DNA from: Pseudoalteromonas sp. A601
Lineage (GTDB): Bacteria; Pseudomonadota; Gammaproteobacteria; Enterobacterales; Alteromonadaceae
Assembly (NCBI RefSeq): GCF_002165575.1
Contig: NZ_MXQF01000014.1
Location: forward strand, 1 to 64,000
Length of the DNA: 64,000 bases
Direction: 5' to 3'
The notes below the pieces were generated by a model. That model was not told the origin of the DNA. It saw only the letters and a list, made by a program, of their open reading frames with translations, and searched no databases. Below, piece after piece: positions 38,582 through 47,674 of the stretch; the stretch's first letter is position 1; each line of letters begins with the position of its first letter. The position numbers and the translations under genes were made by a program.

Positions 38582-40461
38582 TTACAGAATAAAAGTAGCG
38601 ACTTTTTCATTCAGGTTAGCGGCACGATCTTTAAGTATTTTAGCTTGGCTTAAATGATCCGTTGCTGATGACGTGATTTCATCCGTCACATCTTTTATCG
38701 CGACTGTATTTCTAGTTATTTCATTAGTTACCTGAGTTTGCTCTTCTGCTGCAACGGCAATTTGCCCTGCCATATCAGAAATCTCATTCACTGCTTGAGT
38801 TATTTCATCAAGTGCCTTTGCCGCTGCATTAACATCATCAACACTATTGCTTGCTAACCCCTTGCTACTACCCATTAAGCTTACCGCTTGTTTTGTGGTA
38901 TTTTGCAAAGTTTCAATTGTTGTATAAATCTCAGCCGTTGAATTTTGAGTGCGATGTGATAGTACTCGCACTTCATCTGCGACAACAGCAAAACCACGCC
39001 CTTGCTCTCCAGCACGTGCCGCTTCTATAGCTGCATTCAACGCTAATAAATTAGTTTGTTCAGCAATTTCCTGAATCGTGGTAAGAATACTTGAGATTGC
39101 TTGTGCATGCTGACTTAATTCACCAATAACCACTGTGGTTTCATCTATTTCAGAGGCTAATGAGTTAATTGTCGTTCTGGTTTTATCAACCAAGCTTTTA
39201 CCCTCAATACTGCTTTGCGCAGACTGCTGTGACGCTGCAGCGGTATTTTCAGCATTTGCTGCTATTTCATGTGTGGCACTGGACATTTCGGTAACAGCTG
39301 TAGCGACCATAGTGACTTCTTGCTGCTGACGCTCTAATTCCTCTACGCTAGAATGATTTGTTAGCAGGCTTTTCTCTGCATCTAAATCCAAATCAATGGC
39401 TAGCTGACGAATATGGCTAATTAATTGATGCTGGCTACTGACAAATGAATTGAAACTGTCCGCTAATACTCTGACTTCATCTTGGCTATCAACACGGATA
39501 CGTTGAGTTAAGTCTCCATTTCCCTCTGCAATACGTGATAATGCTTGCGATACACGGCTTAGAGGACCTAATAATAACGTTAGTAACCAAGATATAGATA
39601 ATACACTAACTATTAATGCGATAGTCGCGAGCCCTAATTGAGTGACCATTAAGCGCACCAGCGGAGCTTCTAATGTTTGTTTATCAAGAACAAAAATAAG
39701 TTGCCAATCAGTATTAGAAATTTTTTCACTCCATAATAGTTTTTCGCTATTTTCAGTTTCAAAATATACTGGCGTTAATTGACCCGCTTGGTTACTCGAT
39801 TCAATTAGCCTATTGTTTAACTTACTCTCAATATTGGTTATCTTTCCCATCAGTTTACTCGCATCTTTATAAGCAATGACGGTTCCATCATCATGTATCA
39901 TGATGGCATGACCATTAGCTGGTAAAGACATATTGCTAACACTATCGACAATACTAGCAATTGATACGTCACCGCCAACGACCCCATTGCGAGCTGGCTG
40001 AGCAATACTCACCACAAGTAAATTAAAAGCTACATCTAAATAAGGCTTAGTAATAATACCTTGTCGAGCTTGTTGTGCTTGTTGATACCAAGGACGAGTC
40101 CTCGGATCGTAGCCGGTACGATCTATACGCGGATCTGAATCCATCATCACCCCGTCACGATCACCATAATAAGTTAACTGAAAATCGCCTGATGCTTGTG
40201 CTTGTTGTAAAGCATTAAGCGTATCACCGCCAACTTTATTGGCTAGCGAAGCGATAACTCGTTGGCGATCTGCCAACCATGCTTCGATACGATCCGCTTG
40301 CTGTTTGCCTGTTTGCCTGTTTGCCTTACACTATCAACGCTACTTTGTAGCAACAACGCTTTTTGTGTGAAATAGCTATACCATGATAAAAGTCCAACAA
40401 CAATTACAAGGGCAAGGACAACGGATAATAATATTTTTTTCTTTAGTGAATATGAGTTCAT
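38582..40461 (-). pseudogene. Methyl-accepting chemotaxis protein, frameshifted (possibly phase-variable)
   Basis: The gene is in two frames. The 5' piece (ATG 40461) encodes a membrane anchor, KKKILLSVVLALVIVVGLLS, then runs out of frame at KQANSKR. The rest (to 38582) carries a dCACHE-type sensor, a second transmembrane helix, HAMP (ILAEGNGDLTQR-like) and the signalling domain with IEAARAGEQGRGFAVVADEV. Three copies of an 8-bp repeat (40302-40325) lie at the break. With two copies the frame is restored to QTGKQQADRIEAW, giving about 623 residues. It may be a reversible slippage switch or a fixed inactivation. Confidence 0.85.
40302..40325 (-). repeat. 8-bp tandem repeat, three copies, at the chemoreceptor frameshift
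   Basis: The plus strand reads TGTTTGCC three times in succession (minus strand GGCAAACA). Its unit length is not a multiple of three, so each gain or loss shifts the reading frame. Two copies would put the gene in frame. Confidence 0.95.
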
Positions 40462-40815
40462 ATTGAGTGCTAATACTGATTTTAATTAAATAGAAACGGA
40501 GATAAATACAGCTTGGGGTTAGCTTAATTTAGAGTATGAATTGAGAGACAATCTCAACCTTGTTTTATTTTCGCATACAAGCTTAAAAAACAAATTAAAA
40601 TCAAGACATTAGGAGCAATTTTAAAACAAGTGATATGGATAAAATGTAAAACTTAAATTAAAAATCTACCGACTGTAAATAAATAACTTGGTATAAAAAC
40701 GGTATGTATATTTTTATTTAAAATACTGTTTTTATCACCTTCTGTAAAAGGGCTTGATGGGATTTTTCTCGAGCTTATGACTTATCGCTTAAAACTTGTA
40801 GCCCCCCCTAAACAC
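40462..40815. other. Gene-free region between the chemoreceptor and rpoH
   Basis: About 350 AT-rich bases. The promoter of the chemoreceptor gene should be here on the minus strand. A small inverted repeat, TTGAGA (40541-40546) and TCTCAA (40552-40557), is the only structure I noticed. Confidence 0.3.
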
Positions 40816-40845
40816 AAAAAGCCCCGCATTTTCATGCGGGGCTTT
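40816..40845 (-). terminator. Terminator after rpoH
   Basis: GCCCCGCAT (40821-40829) pairs with ATGCGGGGC (40834-40842) around a four-base loop. On the minus strand a T run follows. Confidence 0.92.
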
Positions 40846-40868
40846 CAAATTCTATACAATATTAAGCG

Positions 40869-41732
40869 TTAGCTCATTGCTGCTTGTAGCTTTTTCATCG
40901 CTGTTTTTTCAAGCTGACGAACACGCTCTGCTGAAACGCTGTACTTTGCAGCTAGCTCTTGTAGTGTTGCTTTTTCATCAGATAACCAACGAGCGCTTAC
41001 AATATCTTGCGAACGTTCGTCGAGTGTTTTTAATGCGCTAAACAAACGTGTGTGAGATTGCTCTTGCCACTGCTGTTGTTCAACTTCTTCAGCTAAATCG
41101 TTACTACCGTCAGTTAAATACTGTACTGGTGAGTAAGTGCTGCTTGGTGCGTCGTCATTATCGTCGCTCGTTAAGTCAAAGCCCATGTCTTGGCCGCTCA
41201 TGCGCGATTCCATTTCACGTACTTCTTTTTCACTTACACCTAGCTCGCTTGCTACAGTTGCAACCTCAGCTTGGTTAAACCAGCCTAAACGCTTTTTATT
41301 TTTACGTAAGTTAAAAAACAACTTACGCTGTGCTTTAGTGGTCGCAACTTTAACGATACGCCAGTTTTTAAGCACGAATTCGTGAATTTCTGCTTTTATC
41401 CAGTGCACTGCAAATGAAACCAAACGTACACCCACTGACGGGTCAAAACGTTTTACTGCTTTCATCAGACCGATGTTACCTTCTTGAATCAAATCAGCTT
41501 GTGGTAGGCCATAACCTGAATAACCTTTAGCAATATGCGCCACGAAACGTAAATGAGACATGATGAGTTGCTTTGCAGCATTAAGATCGCCGTCTTCCTG
41601 TAAGCGGGTCGCTAACTCTTTTTCTTGCTCAGCCTCTAGCATAGGTATTGTACTTACCGCTTGTAGGTAACCATCAATACTTGCGCTTTGCTGTCCAACT
41701 GTGAGTGCCATTGCGTATATATCTTTACTCAT
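40869..41732 (-). CDS. rpoH: Heat-shock sigma factor RpoH (sigma-32)
   Basis: RpoH directs RNA polymerase to heat-shock promoters. The 287 residues contain region 2 ([39 protein letters not shown]), the RpoH box [18 protein letters not shown] and region 4.2 ([20 protein letters not shown]). GAGGTG lies six bases before the ATG at 41732. A perfect CIRCE operator stands 34 bases upstream of the start codon. It is after ftsY-ftsE-ftsX, the gene order found across gammaproteobacteria, and has its own promoter. Confidence 0.97.
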   Translation of the reverse strand: MSKDIYAMALTVGQQSASIDGYLQAVSTIPMLEAEQEKELATRLQEDGDLNAAKQLIMSHLRFVAHIAKGYSGYGLPQADLIQEGNIGLMKAVKRFDPSVGVRLVSFAVHWIKAEIHEFVLKNWRIVKVATTKAQRKLFFNLRKNKKRLGWFNQAEVATVASELGVSEKEVREMESRMSGQDMGFDLTSDDNDDAPSSTYSPVQYLTDGSNDLAEEVEQQQWQEQSHTRLFSALKTLDERSQDIVSARWLSDEKATLQELAAKYSVSAERVRQLEKTAMKKLQAAMS

Positions 41733-41765
41733 TTTTCACCTCGGTGATAAACATTTTAAACCATC

Positions 41766-41792
41766 TTAGCACTCTTTAACCGAGAGTGCTAA
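41766..41792. promoter_or_regulatory. CIRCE operator (HrcA-binding site) upstream of rpoH
   Basis: TTAGCACTC (41766-41774), exactly nine bases, GAGTGCTAA (41784-41792). All 18 conserved positions of the CIRCE consensus are present with the right spacing. CIRCE is bound by the repressor HrcA, which normally controls groESL and dnaK. Here it lies just after the predicted rpoH start of transcription and 34 bases before the start codon. Confidence 0.9.
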
Positions 41793-41796
41793 CTTC

Positions 41797-41826
41797 AATT
41801 TAAATCTTTTTTTCGATTGAAGCAAG
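41797..41826 (-). promoter_or_regulatory. Sigma-70-type promoter for rpoH
   Basis: On the minus strand TTGCTT (41821-41826) is followed by 18 bases and TAAATT (41797-41802). Transcription would start near the CIRCE element, where HrcA would block it. The assignment is by eye. Confidence 0.5.
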
Positions 41827-41957
41827 TGGTTTTTTTGATGTTTTTTATTGTACTTTAAACGTCTGAATATGCGATGAATTCTAGCTTTATGACGAGTTGA
41901 TAAAAACAACGGAGGGTTATTATTACCAACTCGCTAATTGATGATACACACCAATTG

Positions 41958-42944
41958 TTACACTTTATCAGGTTCAATTTCTTTTATATAACGATTAACG
42001 GATAGGTAGGAGCCAACAAACCCTAAAGTGGTTGCTAGTAACACTAAAGAGCCAAATTCAACTAGGCTTAAGCCTATTAGATCGAAGCTTGTTTGATACA
42101 CCCCTGCCACCTCAGTGACAGCCGAGCCTAACCACCACATCATGAGTGCAACACAAATAAACGCAAACAAACCACCGATAATACCATACCAAATACCCGT
42201 CCATAAAAATGGCGCGTGTATAAAGGTGTTGGTTGCCCCTACGAGCTTCATTACTTGTATTTCCTCTTTTTTATCCATGATAGATAAACGAATGGTATTG
42301 CCGATAATTAAAGTAACTGAAGTAAGCAGTAATAAAGCAATAGTGATCACACTTTCTTTAAGTAAACTTAGTAATGCATTTAAACGCTCAAGCCATGCAA
42401 TATCTAATTTGCCAAAGTCTACTTCACGTTCTTTTTCAAGCTTAATAAGTAACGCTTGGGCAGCTTGTGGTTGACGGTGGCGCGAGGTCGGTGTCACTAG
42501 CACTACATCAGGCAGTGGATTGGAATCTAAATACTCTAGTGCTTGGCCAAAGCCAGAAACTTCTTTAAACTCAACTAATGCGTTTTGTTTCGAGATAAAT
42601 GTGACGTTATCAACCTCTGGGTATAATGCGAGTCGCTTAACTAATGTTTGCGTTTCTTGTTCGCTCATTGACTCTTTAACAAATAATGAGATCTCAGCAG
42701 CTTCTTCAAAACCGCTGCTAACTTGCTGTACATTTTTAACCACCAAATAGAGCGTAGCTGGTAGAGTTAAGCTTAAGCCCAAAACAGCAATGGTCATCAT
42801 TGACGCCATAGGTGTGCGCCACATTTCACCTAAGCTATGAACTCCCTGACGAAAGATATTCAATACAAAAAAGTAGCCAGCAGCTATAAATGATTTTTTA
42901 GCGCGCTCATTTTGGCTTTGTCGCCCTTTAAATAACAAGCTCAT
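41958..42944 (-). CDS. ftsX: Cell division protein FtsX
   Basis: FtsX is the membrane subunit of the FtsEX complex, which activates septal peptidoglycan hydrolases through EnvC. The 328 residues show a cytosolic N-terminal arm, a first helix (MASMMTIAVLGLSLTLPATL), a periplasmic domain (about 80-190) and three further helices. The ATG overlaps the ftsE stop by four bases (ATGA). It precedes rpoH. Confidence 0.96.
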   Translation of the reverse strand: MSLLFKGRQSQNERAKKSFIAAGYFFVLNIFRQGVHSLGEMWRTPMASMMTIAVLGLSLTLPATLYLVVKNVQQVSSGFEEAAEISLFVKESMSEQETQTLVKRLALYPEVDNVTFISKQNALVEFKEVSGFGQALEYLDSNPLPDVVLVTPTSRHRQPQAAQALLIKLEKEREVDFGKLDIAWLERLNALLSLLKESVITIALLLLTSVTLIIGNTIRLSIMDKKEEIQVMKLVGATNTFIHAPFLWTGIWYGIIGGLFAFICVALMMWWLGSAVTEVAGVYQTSFDLIGLSLVEFGSLVLLATTLGFVGSYLSVNRYIKEIEPDKV

Positions 42945-43618
42945 AGTGTTGCCTCTGCCAATGGATCTTGACTCATGCGGCCATCTTTTAAGGTAAGGCT
43001 GCGATAACGCATACGTGAGATAAGCCCTAAATCATGAGTCGCAATGAGTACTGTTGTACCGTGTTTATTAAAGTCTTCAAATAAACGCAGTATATCCATT
43101 GATAATTCAGGGTCTAAGTTACCGGTAGGCTCATCGGCAAGTAATAACGGCGGTGAGTTCACGATGGCACGGGCAATACCTACACGCTGCTGCTCACCAC
43201 CAGAAAGAGTGGATGGATGGCACTTTACTTTATCTAGTAAGCCAACTTTATCTAGCGCGCCGTGCACTCGCTTTTCGATTTGTTTATGGTGCGTACCTTC
43301 AATAATCAGCGGCAAAGCAACGTTATCAAAAATGGTATGACGTTCTAATAAACGGTGATTTTGAAAAATTATGCCGATATCGCGGCGAACGTATGGGATC
43401 TGTCTTGATTTAACTGCGCCTAAGTCAACGCCATTGATCAACACCTGCCCAGCGGATGGGCGTTCCATTAAGCTAATTAATTTAAGTAAGGTACTTTTAC
43501 CAGCACCACTGTGACCGGTTAAAAAAGCTAGTTCACCTGGTTTTACATGAAAGCTCACTTTTTCCAGTGCTCGGTGGCCTCCTGGGTATGTTTTACTGAC
43601 TTGCTGAAAATTTATCAT
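42941..43618 (-). CDS. ftsE: Cell division ATP-binding protein FtsE
   Basis: FtsE is the ATPase of FtsEX, coupling ATP to septal hydrolase activation. The 225 residues have Walker A GHSGAGKST, the Q-loop GIIFQNHRLLERHT, signature LSGGEQQRVGIARAI and Walker B LLLADEPTGNLD. Like the E. coli gene, it starts MINFQQVSKTYPGG. It is separated from ftsY by a strong terminator, so ftsEX may have a separate promoter or depend on read-through. Confidence 0.97.
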   Translation of the reverse strand: MINFQQVSKTYPGGHRALEKVSFHVKPGELAFLTGHSGAGKSTLLKLISLMERPSAGQVLINGVDLGAVKSRQIPYVRRDIGIIFQNHRLLERHTIFDNVALPLIIEGTHHKQIEKRVHGALDKVGLLDKVKCHPSTLSGGEQQRVGIARAIVNSPPLLLADEPTGNLDPELSMDILRLFEDFNKHGTTVLIATHDLGLISRMRYRSLTLKDGRMSQDPLAEATL

Positions 43619-43633
43619 TCTTATCCCTCAGCT

Positions 43634-43670
43634 AAAAAAGGCTTAAACCAGTTTAGTTTAAGCCCCTTTT
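43634..43670 (-). terminator. Terminator between ftsY and ftsE
   Basis: GGCTTAAAC (43640-43648) pairs perfectly with GTTTAAGCC (43656-43664) around a seven-base loop. On the minus strand six T residues follow. Confidence 0.85.
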
Positions 43671-43676
43671 TTAAAT

Positions 43677-45605
43677 TTATGCTTCATCCTCGTCTTGGCT
43701 AAACAGCGCATCGATAAAGTCGTTACTATTGAATGCTCTTAAATCATCAATACTTTCACCAACACCAATATAGCGGATCGGAATATTAAACTTATCAGCG
43801 ACAGCGAAGATAACACCACCTTTAGCTGTACCATCTAATTTAGAAAGTGTAATACCTGTTAAGCCAACACACTGATTAAATAGATTTACTTGGCTAATTG
43901 CATTTTGGCCAGTACCTGCATCGATAGTTAACATTACTTCGTGAGGGGCATCTGGGTCTATTTTTTTCATTACACGGGCTATTTTTTCAAGCTCTTGCAT
44001 TAAATTATCTTTATTTTGCAAGCGCCCTGCTGTATCAGCGATTAACACATCAACATTACGCGCCTTGGCCGCTTGGAAGGCGTCAAATACCACAGATGCA
44101 CTATCCGCACCGGTATGCTGCGCAATCACAGGGATTTCATTACGCTCACCCCATACTTGCAGCTGCTCAACTGCCGCTGCACGGAAGGTATCACCGGCTG
44201 CAAGCATCACTGATTTGCCTTCGTTTTGGAATTGCTTAGCAAGCTTACCTATTGTGGTGGTTTTACCGACTCCATTAACACCGACCATTAAAATAACAAA
44301 TGGCTTTTTGTCACTCGGGATTTCTAATGGTTGCTCTGCTGTTTTAAGCATAGTCGCCATTTCTTGCTTCATCAGCTCATAAAGCGCATCACCGTCTTTT
44401 AGCTGCTTTCGATCGGCTGCATCCGTTAAACTGTCGATTAACTTCATAGTCGTATCGACACCTAAATCAGCGGTTAGCAATTGTGTTTCTAACTCTTCAA
44501 ACAGCTCATCGTCAATCTTCTTACCACTAAAAATTGACGCAAAACCAGATCCTATATTTAGCTTTGTTTTAAGTAAGCCTTTTTTAAGGCGAGAGAAAAA
44601 GCCTTCTTTTTTAGGTTTTTCTGCTTTTTTGGCTTCATCGCTGGCAAGCTCGGCAGTTAAGCGCTCTTGTTCTAGGCGCTCTGCCTCAGCCTCTGCTGCA
44701 ATACGTTCTTGCTCTACACGCTCGGCCTCTGCCTGCTCTGCTGCAATACGTTGTTGTTCTACACGCTCTGCCTCTGCCTGCTCTGCAGCAATACGCTCTT
44801 GCTCTACACGTTCAGCTTCTGCTTTTTCTGCAGCAATACGTTTTTGTTCTAAACGTTCTGCCTCTGCTTTTTCTGCGGCAATACGTTGTTGCTCTAATTC
44901 GGCATCACGCTGAGCTTGCTCTGCAGCTTTGCGTTCAAGTTCCAAACGCATTGCTTCTTCTTGCTGTGCTAAACGATCTGCTTGCTCACGACGAAGCTGT
45001 TCAGCCTGCTCTGCTGCAAGTAGCTGCTCATGCGCTTTTTCTGCCGCAATGCGCTCTTGCTCTACACGTTCTGCATCGCGCTTTTCTTGTGTAATGCGTT
45101 GTTGCTCTAACTCTGCGTCATGTTGCGCTTGCTCTGCGGCTTTGCGTTCAAGTTCCAAACGCATTGCTTCTTCTTGCTTTGCTAAACGATCTGCTTGCTC
45201 ACGACGAAGTTGCTCAGCCTGCTCTGTTGCGAGTAGCTGTTCATGCGCTTTTTCAGTTGCAATACGCTCTTGCTCTACACGCTCAGCTTCTGCTTTCTCT
45301 GCAGCAATACGCTCTTGCTCTACACGTTCCGCTTCTGCTTTTTCTGCAGCAATACGCTCTTGTTCTACACGTTCCGCCTCTGCTTTTTCTGCAGCAACGC
45401 GCTCTTGCTCTACACGTTCCGCTTCTGCTTTTTCTGCAGCAATGCGCTCTTGCTCTACACGGTCAGCTTCTGCTTGCTCTGCAGCAATACGCTCTTGCTC
45501 TGCTAATTGCTTTTGGTTATCAGCCTCTGCTGCCTGCTCTGTTTGTTGTTTATTTTCTGATTTGCCAAAACCTAGCCAAGACAGGAATTTACTTTTTTTT
45601 GCCAT
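43677..45605 (-). CDS. ftsY: Signal recognition particle receptor FtsY with expanded repeat domain
   Basis: FtsY docks SRP-ribosome complexes at the membrane. The 642 residues exceed the 497 of E. coli because the acidic A domain (about 20-345) is made of Glu/Gln/Ala-rich helical repeats, chiefly 15-residue units like EAERVEQERIAAEKA. A longer block, HEQLLATEQAEQLRREQADR and its continuation, occurs twice. The NG GTPase part is standard: GVNGVGKTTTIGKLA, DTFRAAA, DTAGR and TLSKLDGTAKGG. ATG 45605 begins MAKKSKFLSWLGFGKS; the open frame upstream enters a palindromic element and is not used. Confidence 0.95.
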   Translation of the reverse strand: MAKKSKFLSWLGFGKSENKQQTEQAAEADNQKQLAEQERIAAEQAEADRVEQERIAAEKAEAERVEQERVAAEKAEAERVEQERIAAEKAEAERVEQERIAAEKAEAERVEQERIATEKAHEQLLATEQAEQLRREQADRLAKQEEAMRLELERKAAEQAQHDAELEQQRITQEKRDAERVEQERIAAEKAHEQLLAAEQAEQLRREQADRLAQQEEAMRLELERKAAEQAQRDAELEQQRIAAEKAEAERLEQKRIAAEKAEAERVEQERIAAEQAEAERVEQQRIAAEQAEAERVEQERIAAEAEAERLEQERLTAELASDEAKKAEKPKKEGFFSRLKKGLLKTKLNIGSGFASIFSGKKIDDELFEELETQLLTADLGVDTTMKLIDSLTDAADRKQLKDGDALYELMKQEMATMLKTAEQPLEIPSDKKPFVILMVGVNGVGKTTTIGKLAKQFQNEGKSVMLAAGDTFRAAAVEQLQVWGERNEIPVIAQHTGADSASVVFDAFQAAKARNVDVLIADTAGRLQNKDNLMQELEKIARVMKKIDPDAPHEVMLTIDAGTGQNAISQVNLFNQCVGLTGITLSKLDGTAKGGVIFAVADKFNIPIRYIGVGESIDDLRAFNSNDFIDALFSQDEDEA

Positions 45606-45704
45606 AGTTGCTAATAACCACTTATAAAAATCTGATAAACTAATGCAAATAGTTTTATCTGAACCCGCTTTAAAGCCATTGATAAAACTATTGCCCAAGG
45701 GGTT

Positions 45705-45969
45705 TATACCCAAGCCAGCTCAAGATGCAAAATTCAGCGTTTCACAGGAGCTTAATATCAAGGCGTTACTTTGCAAGAATGGCCATCCCTTTTAAGAAGT
45801 AACAACGATGAGAGTAAGTGCCTGTGAAGCGCCCAATGGGTTGGTTTAAAAGCGATGTATACTGCGTTATTGATTTTAACAATAGAACCACTATTACTTG
45901 CAATCAATGCCTTGCCTAAATCGCTTTTAATTCCAACTGAAACTCGTATCTTGAGCTTGTTTGGGTATA
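45705..45969. repeat. Large three-armed palindromic intergenic element
   Basis: An outer inverted repeat (45705-45738 with 45936-45969; TATACCCAA and AGCTCAAGAT in both arms) encloses two further hairpins: GCGTTTCACAGG (45737-45748) with CCTGTGAAGCGC (45821-45832), and GTTGGTTTAAAAGCGAT (45840-45856) with ATCGCTTTTAATTCCAAC (45920-45937). The result is a cloverleaf-like, non-coding element between the divergent ftsY and rsmD genes. It looks like a dispersed MITE or REP-type sequence. Confidence 0.8.
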
Positions 45970-46065
45970 TAGTAACACTTTTAGCGCAGTTGAAAAATGA
46001 CGCGCTACAATATCAGTACAATATTATCTGAGCCGCGTAACAGATACCATTTTTTAGTGAGCTAA

Positions 46066-46665
46066 ATGAGAAAAAAATCACCACAAAAAAAACCAAATAA
46101 CAAATCAAATGATGGCTTTATTCGAATCATCAGCGGGCAGTTTCGCAATCGTAAGTTACCTGTTAAGGATGTACAAGGATTGCGTCCAACGACCGATCGT
46201 ATAAAAGAAACTGTTTTTAACTGGTTAATGCAAGATACCCGAGATGCTAAAGTACTCGATTGCTTTGCAGGCTCAGGCGGGCTGGGCTTTGAAGCACTCT
46301 CTCGGTTTGCTCACAGCGCCACATTTTTAGAAATGGACAATTCAGCCAGTGCGCAATTAAAAACAAACGCGCAAACACTTAATTTGAATAATGCAGACAT
46401 TCATTGCACCGATAGTTTGCGTTATTTAGGTCAAAACACCAACGAACAACAATTTGATTTAGTTTTTGTTGACCCGCCTTTTCGCCAAAACTTAGCTAAA
46501 CCATGCTGTGATTTACTGATAGAAAATAACTGGTTAAGTGAAAATGCGTTGATTTATGTCGAAGTTGAAAGTGAACTTAACAATTTAGATCTTCCTAGCA
46601 GTTGGCTGTTATTAAAAGAAAAAATTGCAGGGCAAGTACTTTGTCGCCTGTATCAATTTCAGTAA
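46066..46665 (+). CDS. rsmD: 16S rRNA m2G966 methyltransferase
   Basis: RsmD methylates G966 of 16S rRNA. The 199-residue protein has IRIISGQFRNRKLPV, LRPTTDRIKETVFNWL, the SAM-binding VLDCFAGSGGLGFEALSR and the catalytic DLVFVDPPFRQ (NPPF/DPPF motif). It is divergent from ftsY, the usual gammaproteobacterial arrangement, with the palindromic element between. Confidence 0.96.
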   Translation: MRKKSPQKKPNNKSNDGFIRIISGQFRNRKLPVKDVQGLRPTTDRIKETVFNWLMQDTRDAKVLDCFAGSGGLGFEALSRFAHSATFLEMDNSASAQLKTNAQTLNLNNADIHCTDSLRYLGQNTNEQQFDLVFVDPPFRQNLAKPCCDLLIENNWLSENALIYVEVESELNNLDLPSSWLLLKEKIAGQVLCRLYQFQ

Positions 46666-46728
46666 AATTAGCAACATAGCGATATTTTTCGTTTACTATT
46701 AGAACAGACAATATTTATCCTTTACATG

Positions 46729-46764
46729 TGGTGTGGCTTCGGATTACAATACCGCACCATTTTT
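46729..46764 (+). terminator. Terminator after rsmD
   Basis: TGGTGTGG (46729-46736) pairs with CCGCACCA (46752-46759), allowing one G-T pair, and five T residues follow. It lies upstream of rpsU. Confidence 0.65.
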
Positions 46765-46828
46765 GAACCACTTGATCATTGTTTGATCAACTTGAGCAAC
46801 GCTCATTATTTAGGTAGGTGAATTTTTA

Positions 46829-47044
46829 ATGCCAGTAATTAAAGTAAGAGAGAACGAACCGTTTGACGTAGCACTTCGTCGCTTCAAGCGTTCATGTGAA
46901 AAAGCAGGTATCCTTTCAGAAGTTCGTCGTCGCGAGCACTATGAAAAGCCAACAGCTGAGCGTAAGCGTAAAAAAGCTGCAGCGGTTAAGCGTCACATGA
47001 AGAAGCTTTCTCGCGATAACGCACGTCGCGTTAAATTATACTAA
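46829..47044 (+). CDS. rpsU: 30S ribosomal protein S21
   Basis: The 71-residue basic protein, [20 protein letters not shown] through to DNARRVKLY, is almost the same as its enterobacterial counterparts. S21 takes part in early translation initiation. AGGTG lies about eight bases before the ATG. It opens the macromolecular synthesis cluster rpsU-dnaG-rpoD, with yqeY inserted before dnaG. Confidence 0.98.
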
Positions 47045-47064
47045 TAGTATTAGGTCTTGTATAA

Positions 47065-47511
47065 ATGAGCCTTTTAATAAAGCTAAAAGATGCACAAAAA
47101 GATGCGATGCGAGCAAAAGACAAAACACGTCTTAACCCTATTCGTATGGTACTTGCTGCAATCAAGCAGCGTGAGATTGACGAGCAAATAACACTTGATG
47201 ATGACGGTATTACCGCGGTCTTAGTGAAGCTTGTTAAACAACGCCGCGATTCTTACACTCAGTATAAAGATGCTGGGCGTGATGATTTAGCTGAAGTTGA
47301 AGCCAGTGAAATTAAAGCACTTGAAGAGTTTTTACCTCAACAATTGAGTGAAGACGAAATCATTGCTCTCATTGATGCGGCTATTGCTGATACTAACGCA
47401 GCAGGTATGCAAGACATGGGTAAAGTAATGGGTATAATCAAAAGCAAAGCTGAAGGTCGCGCCGATTTAGGTAAGATTTCTGGCTTAATTAAGCAAAGAT
47501 TAACGGCCTAA
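47065..47511 (+). CDS. GatB/YqeY domain protein
   Basis: The 148-residue YqeY protein shares the C-terminal tRNA-binding domain of the amidotransferase subunit GatB. Recognisable stretches are LLIKLKDAQKDAMRAKDKTR, LEEFLPQQLSEDEI and MQDMGKVMGIIKSKAEGRAD. Its physiological role is not well defined. It follows rpsU by 20 bases and is followed by a terminator-like hairpin before dnaG. Confidence 0.94.
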   Translation: MSLLIKLKDAQKDAMRAKDKTRLNPIRMVLAAIKQREIDEQITLDDDGITAVLVKLVKQRRDSYTQYKDAGRDDLAEVEASEIKALEEFLPQQLSEDEIIALIDAAIADTNAAGMQDMGKVMGIIKSKAEGRADLGKISGLIKQRLTA

Positions 47512-47542
47512 TACGCCCACATACATAAAGTATGATTGAAGC

Positions 47543-47575
47543 AAACCGAGCCAAGTGCTCGGTTTCTTCGTTTTT
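47543..47575 (+). terminator. Terminator between yqeY and dnaG
   Basis: AAACCGAGC (47543-47551) pairs with GCTCGGTTT (47557-47565) around a five-base loop, with CTTCGTTTTT following. It would limit read-through into dnaG, as expected for a gene needed in small amounts. Confidence 0.75.
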
Positions 47576-47674
47576 AGCTTTAACAAAAATAGCATTTGTG
47601 TTCAAATCTAAATTTGCAGAACTAAAGCTAGTTCGTTCATCTTTTTCTATTTATTTCAGGACTACACTTTACTA

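Noticed and set aside
40243..40461. A separate 72-codon membrane protein upstream of the chemoreceptor
   Set aside because: It is the N-terminus of the chemoreceptor gene, cut off by the 8-bp repeat frameshift.
44629..45627. Long plus-strand open frames opposite ftsY, rich in Ser, Cys and Arg
   Set aside because: They are the antisense of the repeated FtsY acidic domain; low-complexity repeats keep the frame open, and no start signals or family matches are present.
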